Positions 1 through 7,267 of a stretch of 20,824 nt of DNA are shown here, piece after piece; position 1 is the stretch's first letter, and each line of letters opens with the position of its first letter. Made by a program: the position numbers and the translations under genes. Source of the stretch: Pseudomonadota bacterium (lineage in GTDB: Bacteria; Desulfobacterota; Desulfobacteria; Desulfobacterales; RPRI01). Location: the NCBI GenBank assembly GCA_018819005.1, contig JAHJQU010000322.1:1-20824 (forward strand). Reading direction: 5' to 3'. The notes beneath the pieces are model-generated. The model had not been told where the DNA came from, did not search any database, and worked only from the letters and a program-made list of their open reading frames with translations.

Positions 1-666
1 AAAAAGTACGCGGCCATCGTTTAACATGGCAACCCGCTGCGAAATATTAAAAATATCGGGTATGTCATGGCTGATAACAACCCCTGTAAAGCCGAACTTC
101 TGCTGATAATCAGATATCATCCTGTGGACAGCTTTTTTTCGGATAGGATCAAGCCCTGTTGTCGGTTCATCGAAGAGGACTATCTCCGGATCAGTGATTA
201 GCGCTCTTGCAAGGGCCACTCTTTTTTTCATCCCCCCTGAAAGCTGTGAAGGGTACTTTTCGTCTATCTCATGCAGATCGAGTTGTTCCATTTTATCCCT
301 GACTCGTCTGTTTATCTCCGAATCGGCTAAAGATGTCGTTTCACTGAGCGGAAGGGCAATGTTTTCATATATTGTTAAAGAATCGAAAAGGGCTGTTCCC
401 TGAAACATGTAACTGCATTTTCTTTTTAGGGCTTTTCTCTCGGCCTTGTTCATGTCCGAAACAGGGCGACCCTCAAAAAGGATTGCACCCGAATCCTGTT
501 CAAGGAGTCCGACGATATGCTTGAGAAGTACGCTTTTCCCTCCCCCGCTTTTTCCTATTACCGTTGTTATTTCGCCTTTATAAATGCTGAGATCAGTGCC
601 ATTTAGGACATGATTTTCACCAAAGCTCTTATAAACATTCTTAAATTGAATTATGGGTTCTCTCAT
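1..666 (-). CDS. mlaF: MlaF-like ABC transporter ATP-binding protein (3' end outside window)
   Basis: ATPase subunit of an Mla-type ABC transporter that moves phospholipids between the inner and outer membrane; it would sit on the cytoplasmic face bound to the MlaE permease. Translating the minus strand from the ATG at 666-664 gives 222 codons with no stop before the window edge, so the C-terminus is missing. Visible motifs: Walker A GKSGGGKS (residues 38-45), the ABC signature LSGGMKKR, which has the methionine typical of MlaF-type ATPases, Walker B IVLFDEP followed by TTGLDP, and the switch histidine in VVISHD. No strong ribosome binding site precedes the ATG. The gene follows mlaE in the same direction, as in many Desulfobacterota where an mlaD-type gene comes next; here that would be off the left edge. 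Family assignment is strong; the cargo is inferred from the family. Confidence 0.88.
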   Translation of the reverse strand, partial: MREPIIQFKNVYKSFGENHVLNGTDLSIYKGEITTVIGKSGGGKSVLLKHIVGLLEQDSGAILFEGRPVSDMNKAERKALKRKCSYMFQGTALFDSLTIYENIALPLSETTSLADSEINRRVRDKMEQLDLHEIDEKYPSQLSGGMKKRVALARALITDPEIVLFDEPTTGLDPIRKKAVHRMISDYQQKFGFTGVVISHDIPDIFNISQRVAMLNDGRVLF

Positions 667-675
667 CTTTTGATA

Positions 676-833
676 CCTTCGTAAAAAGTCATGAAACGAC
701 TTTTTCTTCGGCGGGAAATCCGCATAGGCGGACTCTCCCGCCGCTTGAAGTAAATTCAAGCGGTTCCACCCTCACCCCCAGGCCGGGGCTTAACCGCCCT
801 CGGCCTGTTGATGGACTTCTTACGAGTCCATCA
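676..833. repeat. Inverted-repeat element inside the mla operon
   Basis: Non-coding block filling nearly all of the spacer between mlaE and mlaF. The left end carries CTTCGTAAAAAGTC, the same terminal sequence as the elements at 3981, 12091 and 18390. The right end reads, on the opposite strand, as a degenerate version (CGTAAGAAGTCCATCA). Inside are nested hairpins: AAAAAGTC/GACTTTTT around 7 nt near the left end, CCGCTTGAA/TTCAAGCGG around 5 nt in the middle, a GGCGGGA/TCCCGCC pair, and TGATGGACT/AGTCCATCA (809-817 with 825-833) at the right end. The interior differs from the other copies, so it is either a different subfamily or a composite. It is expected to fold strongly in the mlaE-mlaF transcript. 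Confidence 0.7.
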
Positions 834-841
834 TATATTTA

Positions 842-1645
842 TTACAGCAGGAATGATGTTAAAACATAATCTGTTACAAGAATCAGAACACAGGAAATAA
901 CAACAGCCGAAGTCGTTGAAATGCTGACGCCTTTTGCGCCGAAACCATCGGTCCTTGTGTGTGTAAAATAGCCCTGGAAGCAGCATATCGTTACAATAAC
1001 AGCCGCAAAGACAACCGACTTTATAAAACCTCCTGTCACATCCCCCAGTACCACGCTTGTTTCAATACGGGTAAAATACGCGCCAGGGCTTATTCCGAGC
1101 AGAATGGAGCCGGTAAGATACCCTCCCAGGATACCGACCACGTCAAAAAGGGCGGTAAGAAGAGGCATACTGATTAAGGCGGCAGCCAGTTTGGGACTGA
1201 CAAGAAAACGGATGGGGTTGATATCCATTGTCTCAAGAGCATCGATCTCTTCCGAAATCCTCATTATGCCTACTTCAGCAGCCATAGCCGAACCGGCTCT
1301 TCCCGTCACCATAATGGCCGCCAGTACCGGACCCAGTTCCCTTATCAGGGAAAGAGCAACAGCAGCTCCTAAAAATCCGGTTGAACCGAATTTTACGAGT
1401 GTATAGTATCCCTGAAGCCCGAGCACCATTCCGGTAAATGCCCCTGTAAGACATATGACAAAAACCGATTTTGCCCCGATGAAATAAATCTGCTGCATTA
1501 TTTTATTAAACTGGAAAGGACGGTAAAATATTAACGCAAAACTCCTGAAAAAGAAAATGGCGATACGCCCCATCTCCTTTATTATGAAAATTGTCCCCCT
1601 ACCAAGAGTGGTGAGCGGATTTATTAAAGTGGATATGTGCATCAT
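842..1645 (-). CDS. mlaE: MlaE-type phospholipid transporter permease
   Basis: Integral inner-membrane permease of the Mla/Ttg2/Mce-type ABC transporter that maintains outer-membrane lipid asymmetry. The predicted 267-residue protein has an amphipathic N-terminal stretch followed by about five or six hydrophobic segments. It carries the family hallmark in the cytoplasmic loop, an RISEEIDALETMDINP stretch near residue 130, and the upstream GRAGSAMAAE loop. I start the gene at 1645 (ATGATGCAC), where AAGG lies 5 nt upstream. The frame is open to 1756, but those extra 37 residues are rich in Tyr, Ile and Arg, have no recognisable ribosome binding site, and would exceed the usual family length of about 260. 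The gene precedes mlaF, separated by a repeat element. Specific lipid transport is inferred from the family. Confidence 0.9.
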   Translation of the reverse strand: MMHISTLINPLTTLGRGTIFIIKEMGRIAIFFFRSFALIFYRPFQFNKIMQQIYFIGAKSVFVICLTGAFTGMVLGLQGYYTLVKFGSTGFLGAAVALSLIRELGPVLAAIMVTGRAGSAMAAEVGIMRISEEIDALETMDINPIRFLVSPKLAAALISMPLLTALFDVVGILGGYLTGSILLGISPGAYFTRIETSVVLGDVTGGFIKSVVFAAVIVTICCFQGYFTHTRTDGFGAKGVSISTTSAVVISCVLILVTDYVLTSFLL

Positions 1646-1789
1646 AACAACCTTATAACAATACCAAATTACAATATAAATGGATTTGCGTCTTTTGCGA
1701 ATATAATAAAATGGCATCAGGGTGTCAAGAAAGTAAAAAATGATACGATGCCTCATATTGATTATTTTTCAGGCACATCAAAAATACAG

Positions 1790-1806
1790 CTCCTTAAAAA
1801 GTCATA
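1790..1806. repeat. Solo end of the AAAAAGTC inverted-repeat family
   Basis: The stretch CTCCTTAAAAAGTCATAA resembles the terminal sequence of the elements at 676, 3981 and 12091 (CTTCGTAAAAAGTCAT), but I see no matching opposite end nearby. It may be a decayed remnant or chance. It lies just upstream of the promoter-like sequence for the hydrolase gene. Confidence 0.3.
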
Positions 1807-1807
1807 A

Positions 1808-1836
1808 TTGACAATCTTCTCCCGCCTTGTTAAAGT
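1808..1836 (+). promoter_or_regulatory. Sigma-70-like promoter candidate for the hydrolase gene
   Basis: A perfect TTGACA (1808-1813) is followed after exactly 17 nt by TAAAGT (1831-1836), which matches TATAAT at four of six positions. Transcription would begin near 1843, leaving a leader of about 48 nt before the GTG at 1891. Based on consensus matching only. Confidence 0.45.
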
Positions 1837-1890
1837 TTTTTATAAATGGTTTAAAATGGAATTTATAAGGGTACATCACAAGGAGATGCT

Positions 1891-2739
1891 GTGGAAAATT
1901 TGCCAGGGTATTCAGAAGGAGATTGCAGACACGACGGTCTGAACATTTTTTACCGCCAGTATAAGGCCAGTCCTGAAAAAGCAAGAATGATCATAACCCA
2001 TGGGCTCGGGGAGCACTCCGGACGATATTTAAATGTAATTAACCGGCTTGTTCCAAAAGGCATAAGCATTTTTGCTCCGGATTTCCGCGGGCACGGGAAA
2101 AGTGACGGAAAACGAGGCCATGTCCTTTCTTTCGACGACTATCTTGAAGACCTTTATTCAATATTTGGCGTGGCAATAAAAGAAAAAAAGCCCGGCATTA
2201 AATACTTTCTCCTCGGGCACAGTTTGGGCGGACTTATCGCAATAAATTATGCGATCCGTCGGCAGGAAACAATTGACGGACTGATTATATCATCCCCGTC
2301 TCTCGGAGTGGCTGTAAAAGTTCCGGCCATAAAAGCTGTTCTGGGAAAAGCGATGTCATCCTTATGGCCCGGCTTGAGCTTGAATAACGAGCTGGATGCT
2401 TCAAAGATCAGTCATGATGAAAAAGTTGTGGCAGCTTACAGGAATGATCCTCTAGTCCATGATCGCGTCACAGCCCGCTGGTTCACCGAATTTTTATCAG
2501 CAATGGAAAAAGCCAACAATCAGGTATCAGAAATTAAAGTGCCTTTCCTGATGCAAATAGCCGGAGATGATCATCTTGTTGATGCAGCAGTGTCGAAATC
2601 TTTTTTTGAAAGAGTATCTTCAAAAGACAAAACCCTTCATGTTTATGAAGGACTGTACCATGAAATTTTCAACGAGAAAGAAGAAGACAGAAAGTTGGCG
2701 ATAGATGATCTTGAAAACTGGATCGGTTCCCGCATATAA
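1891..2739 (+). CDS. Alpha/beta hydrolase, monoacylglycerol-lipase/lysophospholipase-like
   Basis: A 282-residue serine hydrolase of the Hydrolase_4 family, likely cleaving monoacylglycerols or lysophospholipids. The family fingerprint is clear: the oxyanion-side ITHGLGEHSGRY (residues 35-46), the lipase-type GHGKSDGKRGH (68-77), the nucleophile elbow GHSLGG with Ser111, the acid AGDDHLVD (Asp227 by alignment with human monoglyceride lipase) and His257 in YEGLYHE. No signal peptide, so probably cytoplasmic or membrane-peripheral. The start is a GTG with AAGGAG five bases upstream, a strong site that decides the start. A sigma-70-like promoter lies about 50 nt further up. It is transcribed alone and converges on the polymerase IV gene. 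The exact substrate cannot be read from sequence. Confidence 0.88.
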   Translation: MENLPGYSEGDCRHDGLNIFYRQYKASPEKARMIITHGLGEHSGRYLNVINRLVPKGISIFAPDFRGHGKSDGKRGHVLSFDDYLEDLYSIFGVAIKEKKPGIKYFLLGHSLGGLIAINYAIRRQETIDGLIISSPSLGVAVKVPAIKAVLGKAMSSLWPGLSLNNELDASKISHDEKVVAAYRNDPLVHDRVTARWFTEFLSAMEKANNQVSEIKVPFLMQIAGDDHLVDAAVSKSFFERVSSKDKTLHVYEGLYHEIFNEKEEDRKLAIDDLENWIGSRI

Positions 2740-2755
2740 TGACCTGAATTTTTCA

Positions 2756-2775
2756 CGCAACGATCTCATTTTGCG
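2756..2775. terminator. Small hairpin between convergent genes
   Basis: CGCAA (2756-2760) pairs with TTGCG (2771-2775) around a 10-nt loop that contains the stop codon of the minus-strand polymerase gene. TTTTT lies just upstream on the plus strand. The stem is short, so a bidirectional terminator is only a possibility. Confidence 0.25.
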
Positions 2776-3914
2776 GCCTTTCCAACCACATTCTTTCCAA
2801 ATTTTTTCACAATATCGTCAAGAGTCCTGTCCACCTTTTCCCACTTGCCATTCTTCTTTTTCTCTTCATCAAACAGGTTTATCTGAACAGGAACTGAAGC
2901 GGGAATAAGACCGCTCACTCCAACACCTATTAACCTGACCTCTTTATCAAGTTCATAAGAATTAAGGAGTGTTGCCGCCTCTTTATATATAGCCCGCGAA
3001 GAGTGTGTAGGTGTTTTAACGGTAATGCTTCGGGTTGACTGTCTGAAATCGGCATCTTTTATTTTAAGCACCACAGTTTTTGCCCTTAATCCCTTGCCCC
3101 TGAGTTGCTTCCCAATATCTTCAGCATGCGCGAGAAGATACTTATTCAGAAATATTTTGTCGAGTGTGTTTTTTTCAAGAGTTGTTTCGCAGCTTATGGA
3201 TTTGCTGCGGCTGAAAGGTACAACCGGAGAATCATCAGAACCGGAGGAAAGCTCAAGGAGCCTGTAGCCATATTTTCCAAATCTTTTTATAAGCATCTCA
3301 GCGGGATATTTCTTGACATCACCAAGTAATTTGATGCCTGTCTGTTCAAACTCTTTAAAAGTCGCCTTTCCTACCCCGGGGACTTTCCCGATCGGAATAG
3401 ATTCTGCGAACCGTAAAGCCTGTTCAGGCATTATTATGGTTAAACCATCAGGCTTATTAATGTCGGAAGCAATTTTGGCAAGGAACTTGTTAGGCGCAAT
3501 ACCAATGGAGCAGCCAAGGGATACGGTCTCCGTTATCTTTTTTTTAACGGCTGAACCTATTGTCTCAGGATCACCATGCAGCCTTTCACACCCGGATATA
3601 TCCATGTAAGCTTCATCAATGGAGACAGGTTCAACAAGCGGTGAAAATTCTTCCAATAAAGCCATTATCTTTTCTGAAATTTCAGCATACCTATCCATTC
3701 GCGGATGAAGAAATACACCGTCAGGGCATTTCTGCTTTGCCAGATACATGGGCATTGCCGAATGAACCCCGAACTTTCTTGCTTCATAACTTGCCGCGGA
3801 AACAACACCCCGCCCGGACAGCCCGCCAACAATGACGCATTTGCCCTTCAGATCATTATTATCAAGCTGTTCCACTGATGCGAAAAACGCATCCATATCA
3901 ATATGAAGGATCAT
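2766..3914 (-). CDS. dinB: DNA polymerase IV (Y-family translesion polymerase)
   Basis: An error-prone Y-family polymerase that extends past DNA lesions without proofreading. The 382-residue length is normal for DinB. Visible features: the metal-binding IDMDAFFASVEQ at residues 5-16; YEARKFGVHSAMP (43-55), the fingers/steric-gate-proximal motif; the catalytic pair Asp100-Glu101 in SIDEAYMDIS; a helix-hairpin-helix VPGVGKAT around 178-185; and, close to the C-terminus, QINLF (about 344-348), which fits the sliding-clamp-binding consensus. About 34 residues follow the clamp motif, which usually lies at or near the extreme end. The start has only a weak AGGGA upstream. No LexA box is recognised in the short upstream region, and a repeat element lies 67 bp upstream, so SOS control is not shown by the sequence. 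Confidence 0.95.
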   Translation of the reverse strand: MILHIDMDAFFASVEQLDNNDLKGKCVIVGGLSGRGVVSAASYEARKFGVHSAMPMYLAKQKCPDGVFLHPRMDRYAEISEKIMALLEEFSPLVEPVSIDEAYMDISGCERLHGDPETIGSAVKKKITETVSLGCSIGIAPNKFLAKIASDINKPDGLTIIMPEQALRFAESIPIGKVPGVGKATFKEFEQTGIKLLGDVKKYPAEMLIKRFGKYGYRLLELSSGSDDSPVVPFSRSKSISCETTLEKNTLDKIFLNKYLLAHAEDIGKQLRGKGLRAKTVVLKIKDADFRQSTRSITVKTPTHSSRAIYKEAATLLNSYELDKEVRLIGVGVSGLIPASVPVQINLFDEEKKKNGKWEKVDRTLDDIVKKFGKNVVGKAAK

Positions 3915-3980
3915 CGATCATTTCCCTGACAAGAAAGCTTGCTATTTATTACAATTTTGTATTATCGTACAAGTTAAGAC

Positions 3981-4112
3981 TGTCGGCTTAGTAAAAAGTC
4001 ATTCTCACACAAAGACCACGGGGGACACAAAGAAAAACCTGAATGTTTTTAATAGATCTTTCTTCGTGCCTTGGTGCCTTCGTGTGAAAAAGTAGCTTTT
4101 TACGAAGACTTA
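3981..4112. repeat. Long-palindromic dispersed element, copy A
   Basis: Near-full copy of a roughly 130-bp element. Left end TGTCGGCTTAGTAAAAAGTC; right end GCTTTTTACGAAGA, inverted relative to it. The interior contains ACACAAAGACCACG, GACACAAAGAAAAACCTG and CTTCGTGCCTTGGTGCCTTCGTGTG, of which the last part pairs with the first, so the whole unit can fold into one long imperfect hairpin. It has the same orientation as the copy at 18390 and the opposite orientation to the one at 12091. It sits in the divergent spacer between dinB and the sigma-54 activator, so any promoter of the activator must lie inside it or in the 76 bp after it. Confidence 0.85.
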
Positions 4113-4113
4113 T

Positions 4114-4130
4114 AGACTTATAAAAAGTCT
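4114..4130. repeat. Short dyad AGACTT-N5-AAGTCT
   Basis: A perfect 6-bp inverted repeat with a 5-bp centre immediately right of element copy A and 58 bp before the activator gene. It could be an operator, but its TAAAAAGTC half resembles the element ends, so a remnant of another copy is at least as likely. Confidence 0.35.
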
Positions 4131-4188
4131 GTCGGATTATATCATAAATGGAAAGAATTTAAACCCTGTAAAATTTGATTGATAACCA

Positions 4189-5712
4189 ATGAAAACAATA
4201 GAAGATGTTACTCTGCTTTACGAAATCAGCAATGCCTTGAACGAGCACCTTGATCTTAAGAAAACTCTCTATAAGGTGCTTGATATACTGTCCAGTTCTC
4301 TGAATATGGTTCGCGGAACTATAACAATTCTGAACACGTTGCGTAATGAAATTCATATTGAAGTGGCACATGGAATCTCGCGAAATATTGTCGAAAACGT
4401 GAAATATAAACTGGGAGAAGGAATTACAGGACGCGTTATTCAGACAGGCAAAGATGTTGCTATCGCTAAAATCAGCCAGGAACCTCTTTTCCTCAACCGG
4501 ACAGCTTCCCGTAAGGCTTCGAATAAACAGGAACTCTCATTTATTTGTGTTCCTGTGAAAAAAGGGGACCTTGTAATTGGAGCTTTAAGCGTGGACAGGC
4601 CTTATGATCCTGGTTATCCCCTTAAGGAAGGAACAAAGCTGCTTTCTGTTATTGCAACAATGATAGCAAGACATGTCATAAATCTGGAAAACATCAGCCT
4701 GGAGAAGGAACAGTTAAAAAATGAAAACAAAAGGTTAAGAAGCGAACTTGAGAACAAATACAGCGTAACAAATATTATCGGCAACAGCAGCAGGATGCGC
4801 GAAGTATATCAGATGATTTCTCAGGTCTCGAAAAGTAACGCAACGGTTCTTCTAAGGGGTGAAAGCGGAACAGGTAAAGAACTCGTTGCAAATTCCATAC
4901 ATTACAACAGCAACAGGGCCAAAGGGCCATTTATTAAAGTAAACTGTGCCGCTCTTCCCTCAAACCTCATCGAAAGCGAGCTCTTCGGGCATGAAAAAGG
5001 ATCTTTTACAGGCGCCATTAAACTGAAACTCGGAAAATTTGAGCTTGCCAATAAAGGTACTCTTTTCCTCGACGAAATAGGCTCGGTAAATCTCGATGTT
5101 CAGGTAAATCTTCTGCGTGTCCTCCAGGAAAAGGAATTTGACCGGATCGGAGGTCAGAAAACAATAAAAACAGATGTGCGCATTGTAACCGCGACCAATA
5201 AAAATCTTGAGCAGGCGGTTGAAGAAGGCACCTTCAGGGGAGACCTCTATTATCGCCTGAATGTTTTTCCTATTTATATGCCGCCGCTAAGGGAAAGAAA
5301 AACGGACATCCTGCTTCTTGCAGATTACTTTCTGGAAAAATACGCACGTGAAAACAACAAGGATATAAGGCGATTTTCGACTCCTTCGATAGACATGATG
5401 ATGGCTTATCACTGGCCCGGGAATGTGCGTGAGCTTGAAAACTGCATTGAACGGGCTGTTTTATTGTGTGAAGAAGGAGTTATTCACAGCTACCATCTTC
5501 CGCCGACCCTGCAGACCGGTTCCGAATCCGGAACAATATCCTCTCTTTCACTTGATGATGCGGTTGCAACCCTTGAAAAGGAAAAGATTATTGATGCTCT
5601 GAAAAATACGAGGGGAAACAGCGCCCAGGCGGCAAAAATCATGAAAACAACCATCAGGAAGTTCAACTATAAAGCAAAAAAATATAATATCGACTTTCAC
5701 CAGTATCGTTAG
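4189..5712 (+). CDS. Sigma-54-dependent transcriptional activator, GAF-AAA+-Fis (NifA-like)
   Basis: A 507-residue enhancer-binding protein that uses ATP hydrolysis to open sigma-54 RNA polymerase promoters. Domain order: N-terminal GAF sensor (about residues 20-170, beginning with LLYEISNALNEHLDLKKTL as in NifA-type proteins); a charged helical linker; an AAA+ domain with Walker A GESGTGKE (224-231), the sigma-54 contact loop GSFTGA (271-276, with Ser instead of the usual Ala at position two), Walker B LFLDE (Asp295-Glu296) and a WPGNVRELEN C-terminal AAA+ motif; and a Fis-type helix-turn-helix after residue 465. There is no response-regulator receiver domain, so control is through the GAF ligand or a partner protein. 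The DNA-binding helix is Lys-rich and less canonical (KTTIRKFNYKAKK). No nif genes are in the window, so NifA function is not implied. No good ribosome binding site is seen at the ATG. Confidence 0.9.
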   Translation: MKTIEDVTLLYEISNALNEHLDLKKTLYKVLDILSSSLNMVRGTITILNTLRNEIHIEVAHGISRNIVENVKYKLGEGITGRVIQTGKDVAIAKISQEPLFLNRTASRKASNKQELSFICVPVKKGDLVIGALSVDRPYDPGYPLKEGTKLLSVIATMIARHVINLENISLEKEQLKNENKRLRSELENKYSVTNIIGNSSRMREVYQMISQVSKSNATVLLRGESGTGKELVANSIHYNSNRAKGPFIKVNCAALPSNLIESELFGHEKGSFTGAIKLKLGKFELANKGTLFLDEIGSVNLDVQVNLLRVLQEKEFDRIGGQKTIKTDVRIVTATNKNLEQAVEEGTFRGDLYYRLNVFPIYMPPLRERKTDILLLADYFLEKYARENNKDIRRFSTPSIDMMMAYHWPGNVRELENCIERAVLLCEEGVIHSYHLPPTLQTGSESGTISSLSLDDAVATLEKEKIIDALKNTRGNSAQAAKIMKTTIRKFNYKAKKYNIDFHQYR

Positions 5713-5736
5713 AATACCTGAACGGAAGACACCTTT

Positions 5737-5766
5737 CCCCGCTCTTCGGATAATCGAAGGACGGGG
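5737..5766 (+). terminator. Terminator-like hairpin after the sigma-54 activator
   Basis: CCCCGCTCTTCG (5737-5748) pairs with CGAAGGACGGGG (5755-5766) with two mismatches around a 6-nt loop, 24 bp after the activator stop codon. It is followed by TTT but not a full T-tract, so termination may be inefficient or assisted by other factors. Confidence 0.6.
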
Positions 5767-6084
5767 TTTGCGACAAGAGGGTCAGTTTTCAGAAGCGCAC
5801 TTCTCCCCCTGGTTTTAGATATCTGTTTCTGCAATTCTCTCACTGGGACGAACCCGGTCCGCCAAGAAGTATGAAGACCTTCCGATTTATTTTACGGCAT
5901 TCATTTTTGTCCCTTCTGTTTTTGCAAACACTTGTCCTACGCTCAACGACGTCGAAAATGATGCATGTGAAAAGATAAAAAAAATTAATTTTAATAAAAG
6001 ATAAAAAAATGAATTGAAAAAATATAATAATTAATTTACGTGTTAATTTATAAATATCCGGATTACTCTGTAAGGATTTAAAAT
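5767..6084. other. AT-rich intergenic region
   Basis: About 320 bp with no convincing gene. The left part contains an open frame (about 5819-5998, plus strand) without a usable start codon. It encodes a hydrophobic stretch ending in VPSVFA followed by NTCPTL, resembling a signal-peptide end, and may be a decayed secreted-protein gene. From about 5970 to 6055 the sequence is almost pure A/T, including two copies of AAAAGATAAAAAAA (5970 and 5996). That region is a plausible promoter or UP-element zone for the ATP-grasp gene, but I cannot fix -35/-10 boxes. Confidence 0.4.
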
Positions 6085-6129
6085 ATGATGGGTTGCACAA
6101 TCAAGAACAGGACCGTTGAAGCCAAGTGA
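6085..6129 (+). CDS. 14-codon micro-ORF translationally coupled to the ATP-grasp gene
   Basis: ATGATG at 6085 is preceded by AAGGA at a suitable distance (8 nt) and encodes MMGCTIKNRTVEAK. Its TGA stop (6127-6129) overlaps the GTG start (6126-6128) of the downstream ATP-grasp gene in the GTGA arrangement typical of translational coupling. The downstream GTG has only a weak ribosome binding site of its own, and its frame has a stop at 6117, so ribosomes finishing the micro-ORF probably start the enzyme. The peptide may be purely a leader; whether it is a functional product is unknown. Confidence 0.4.
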   Translation: MMGCTIKNRTVEAK

Positions 6130-7139
6130 CTGAAAAAGACATTTCTATTGTTCTGCTTCACAATATAGATATGAGCTGGGAAAGTTCGGACATAGAACAA
6201 GTCGCCCTGGAGATATCCACTTTGGAAGGTGCTATCACGGCAGAAGGGCACACCGTCATTAACACCCCGATACGCGATGACAACCTCGCGTCGGTTCTCG
6301 CCTCTTTTGATCCGCAGTCGCACATCGTCTTCAATTGGTGTGAAAGCATCCCCGGTGTCCCGAAAAGCGAGCCCGACGTGGTCAGGACTCTCGAACAAAT
6401 GAATTTCATCTACACGGGTTCCGGGACTGAGACCATTGAACGTAGCTGGAACAAACCCGAAATCAAGAATATTCTCCACAACGGCAGAGTTCCCACTCCG
6501 ACATGGAGCGTCTTCAAAAACGAGGAATGTTCTGACTGGAACTGCTATCCAGCGATCGTCAAACCAGCGCTAGAGCACTGCAGTTATGGTCTCACGCATG
6601 AATCAGTAGTTTCAACAGCGGACGAGCTGAAGAACAGAATTAGATACATCCTGGACAATTTCAAAGGTCCGGCCCTTGTCGAAGACTTCATAGACGGAAG
6701 AGAATTTCACGTCCCTGTCTGGGGTAATGGAAGTATCGAAATGCTTCCCCCGATTGAGATGGACTTTTCCGTGTGCTGCGATTTTCATGAAAGGCTCTGT
6801 ACATACGACAGTAAGTTTAAAGAGGATTCGCAGGACTTCCGAAAAATAGGGATTATCCTCAAGCCGGACATTGCCCGGGAAGAATATCAGGCTCTCGAGA
6901 AAATCGTGAAAAAAACATATGTGCTCACCGGCTGCAGAGACTATGCAAGACTTGATATCCGTCTACGTGAAGGGGTCTTCTACGTAATCGACGTGAATCC
7001 CAATCCCGACATCGGCGCCGAAACAAGCATGGCCTACGCCGCCGGAGAAAAAGGATACAGCTACGGCGCGATGCTCAACAGACTCATCCACCTTGCATTT
7101 CTCAGACACCCCATGTTGAAGAAAAAACAGAACGGATAG
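6126..7139 (+). CDS. ATP-grasp protein, D-alanine-D-alanine ligase-like
   Basis: A 337-residue ATP-grasp ligase-like protein. The fold signatures are a nucleotide-binding lysine in AIVKP (Lys146) followed by a glycine-containing loop, ALVEDFIDGREFHV in the central domain, and metal-binding residues in ARLDIR and DVNPNPD (289-295; the Asn matches the metal-ligand Asn of Ddl). The N-terminal third has the Rossmann-like start of Ddl proteins (VLLHN, then GHTV) and ends in YTGSGTET. Such proteins join a carboxylate to an amine through an acyl phosphate. The context contains no mur, ddl or cell-division genes, so peptidoglycan synthesis is not supported; peptide-ligating or natural-product roles are equally possible. 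The GTG start is forced by an in-frame stop at 6117 and overlaps the micro-ORF stop. By eye its coding sequence is more G+C-rich than the neighbours, hinting at transfer. Confidence 0.8.
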   Translation: MTEKDISIVLLHNIDMSWESSDIEQVALEISTLEGAITAEGHTVINTPIRDDNLASVLASFDPQSHIVFNWCESIPGVPKSEPDVVRTLEQMNFIYTGSGTETIERSWNKPEIKNILHNGRVPTPTWSVFKNEECSDWNCYPAIVKPALEHCSYGLTHESVVSTADELKNRIRYILDNFKGPALVEDFIDGREFHVPVWGNGSIEMLPPIEMDFSVCCDFHERLCTYDSKFKEDSQDFRKIGIILKPDIAREEYQALEKIVKKTYVLTGCRDYARLDIRLREGVFYVIDVNPNPDIGAETSMAYAAGEKGYSYGAMLNRLIHLAFLRHPMLKKKQNG

Positions 7140-7267
7140 AACTGAGCACCAAACCCAGCCTGGTACCCGGGGATTTGCGGGATGATCTTTACTTCCGAAG
7201 TTTCTTTGCCGGAGGGGATCTTCGATGAAAAGAGGATGGTTTAATGGTGGAACAGCTACAATTCACT

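Noticed and set aside
842..1756. Longer MlaE starting at 1756
   Set aside because: The extra 37 residues have no ribosome binding site and exceed the usual family length; the start at 1645 has AAGG at 5 nt.
4189..5712. Nitrogen-fixation regulator NifA proper
   Set aside because: No nif genes are present in the window, and the GAF-AAA+-Fis architecture is shared by many other activators.
5840..6479. Minus-strand open frames over the 5' half of the ATP-grasp gene
   Set aside because: They lie opposite a well-supported coding sequence or in AT-rich spacer, with no domain signature.
6126..7139. Peptidoglycan D-Ala-D-Ala ligase (ddl)
   Set aside because: No mur/fts context, and the metal-ligand motif DVNPNPD differs from the usual Ddl form; only family-level assignment is safe.
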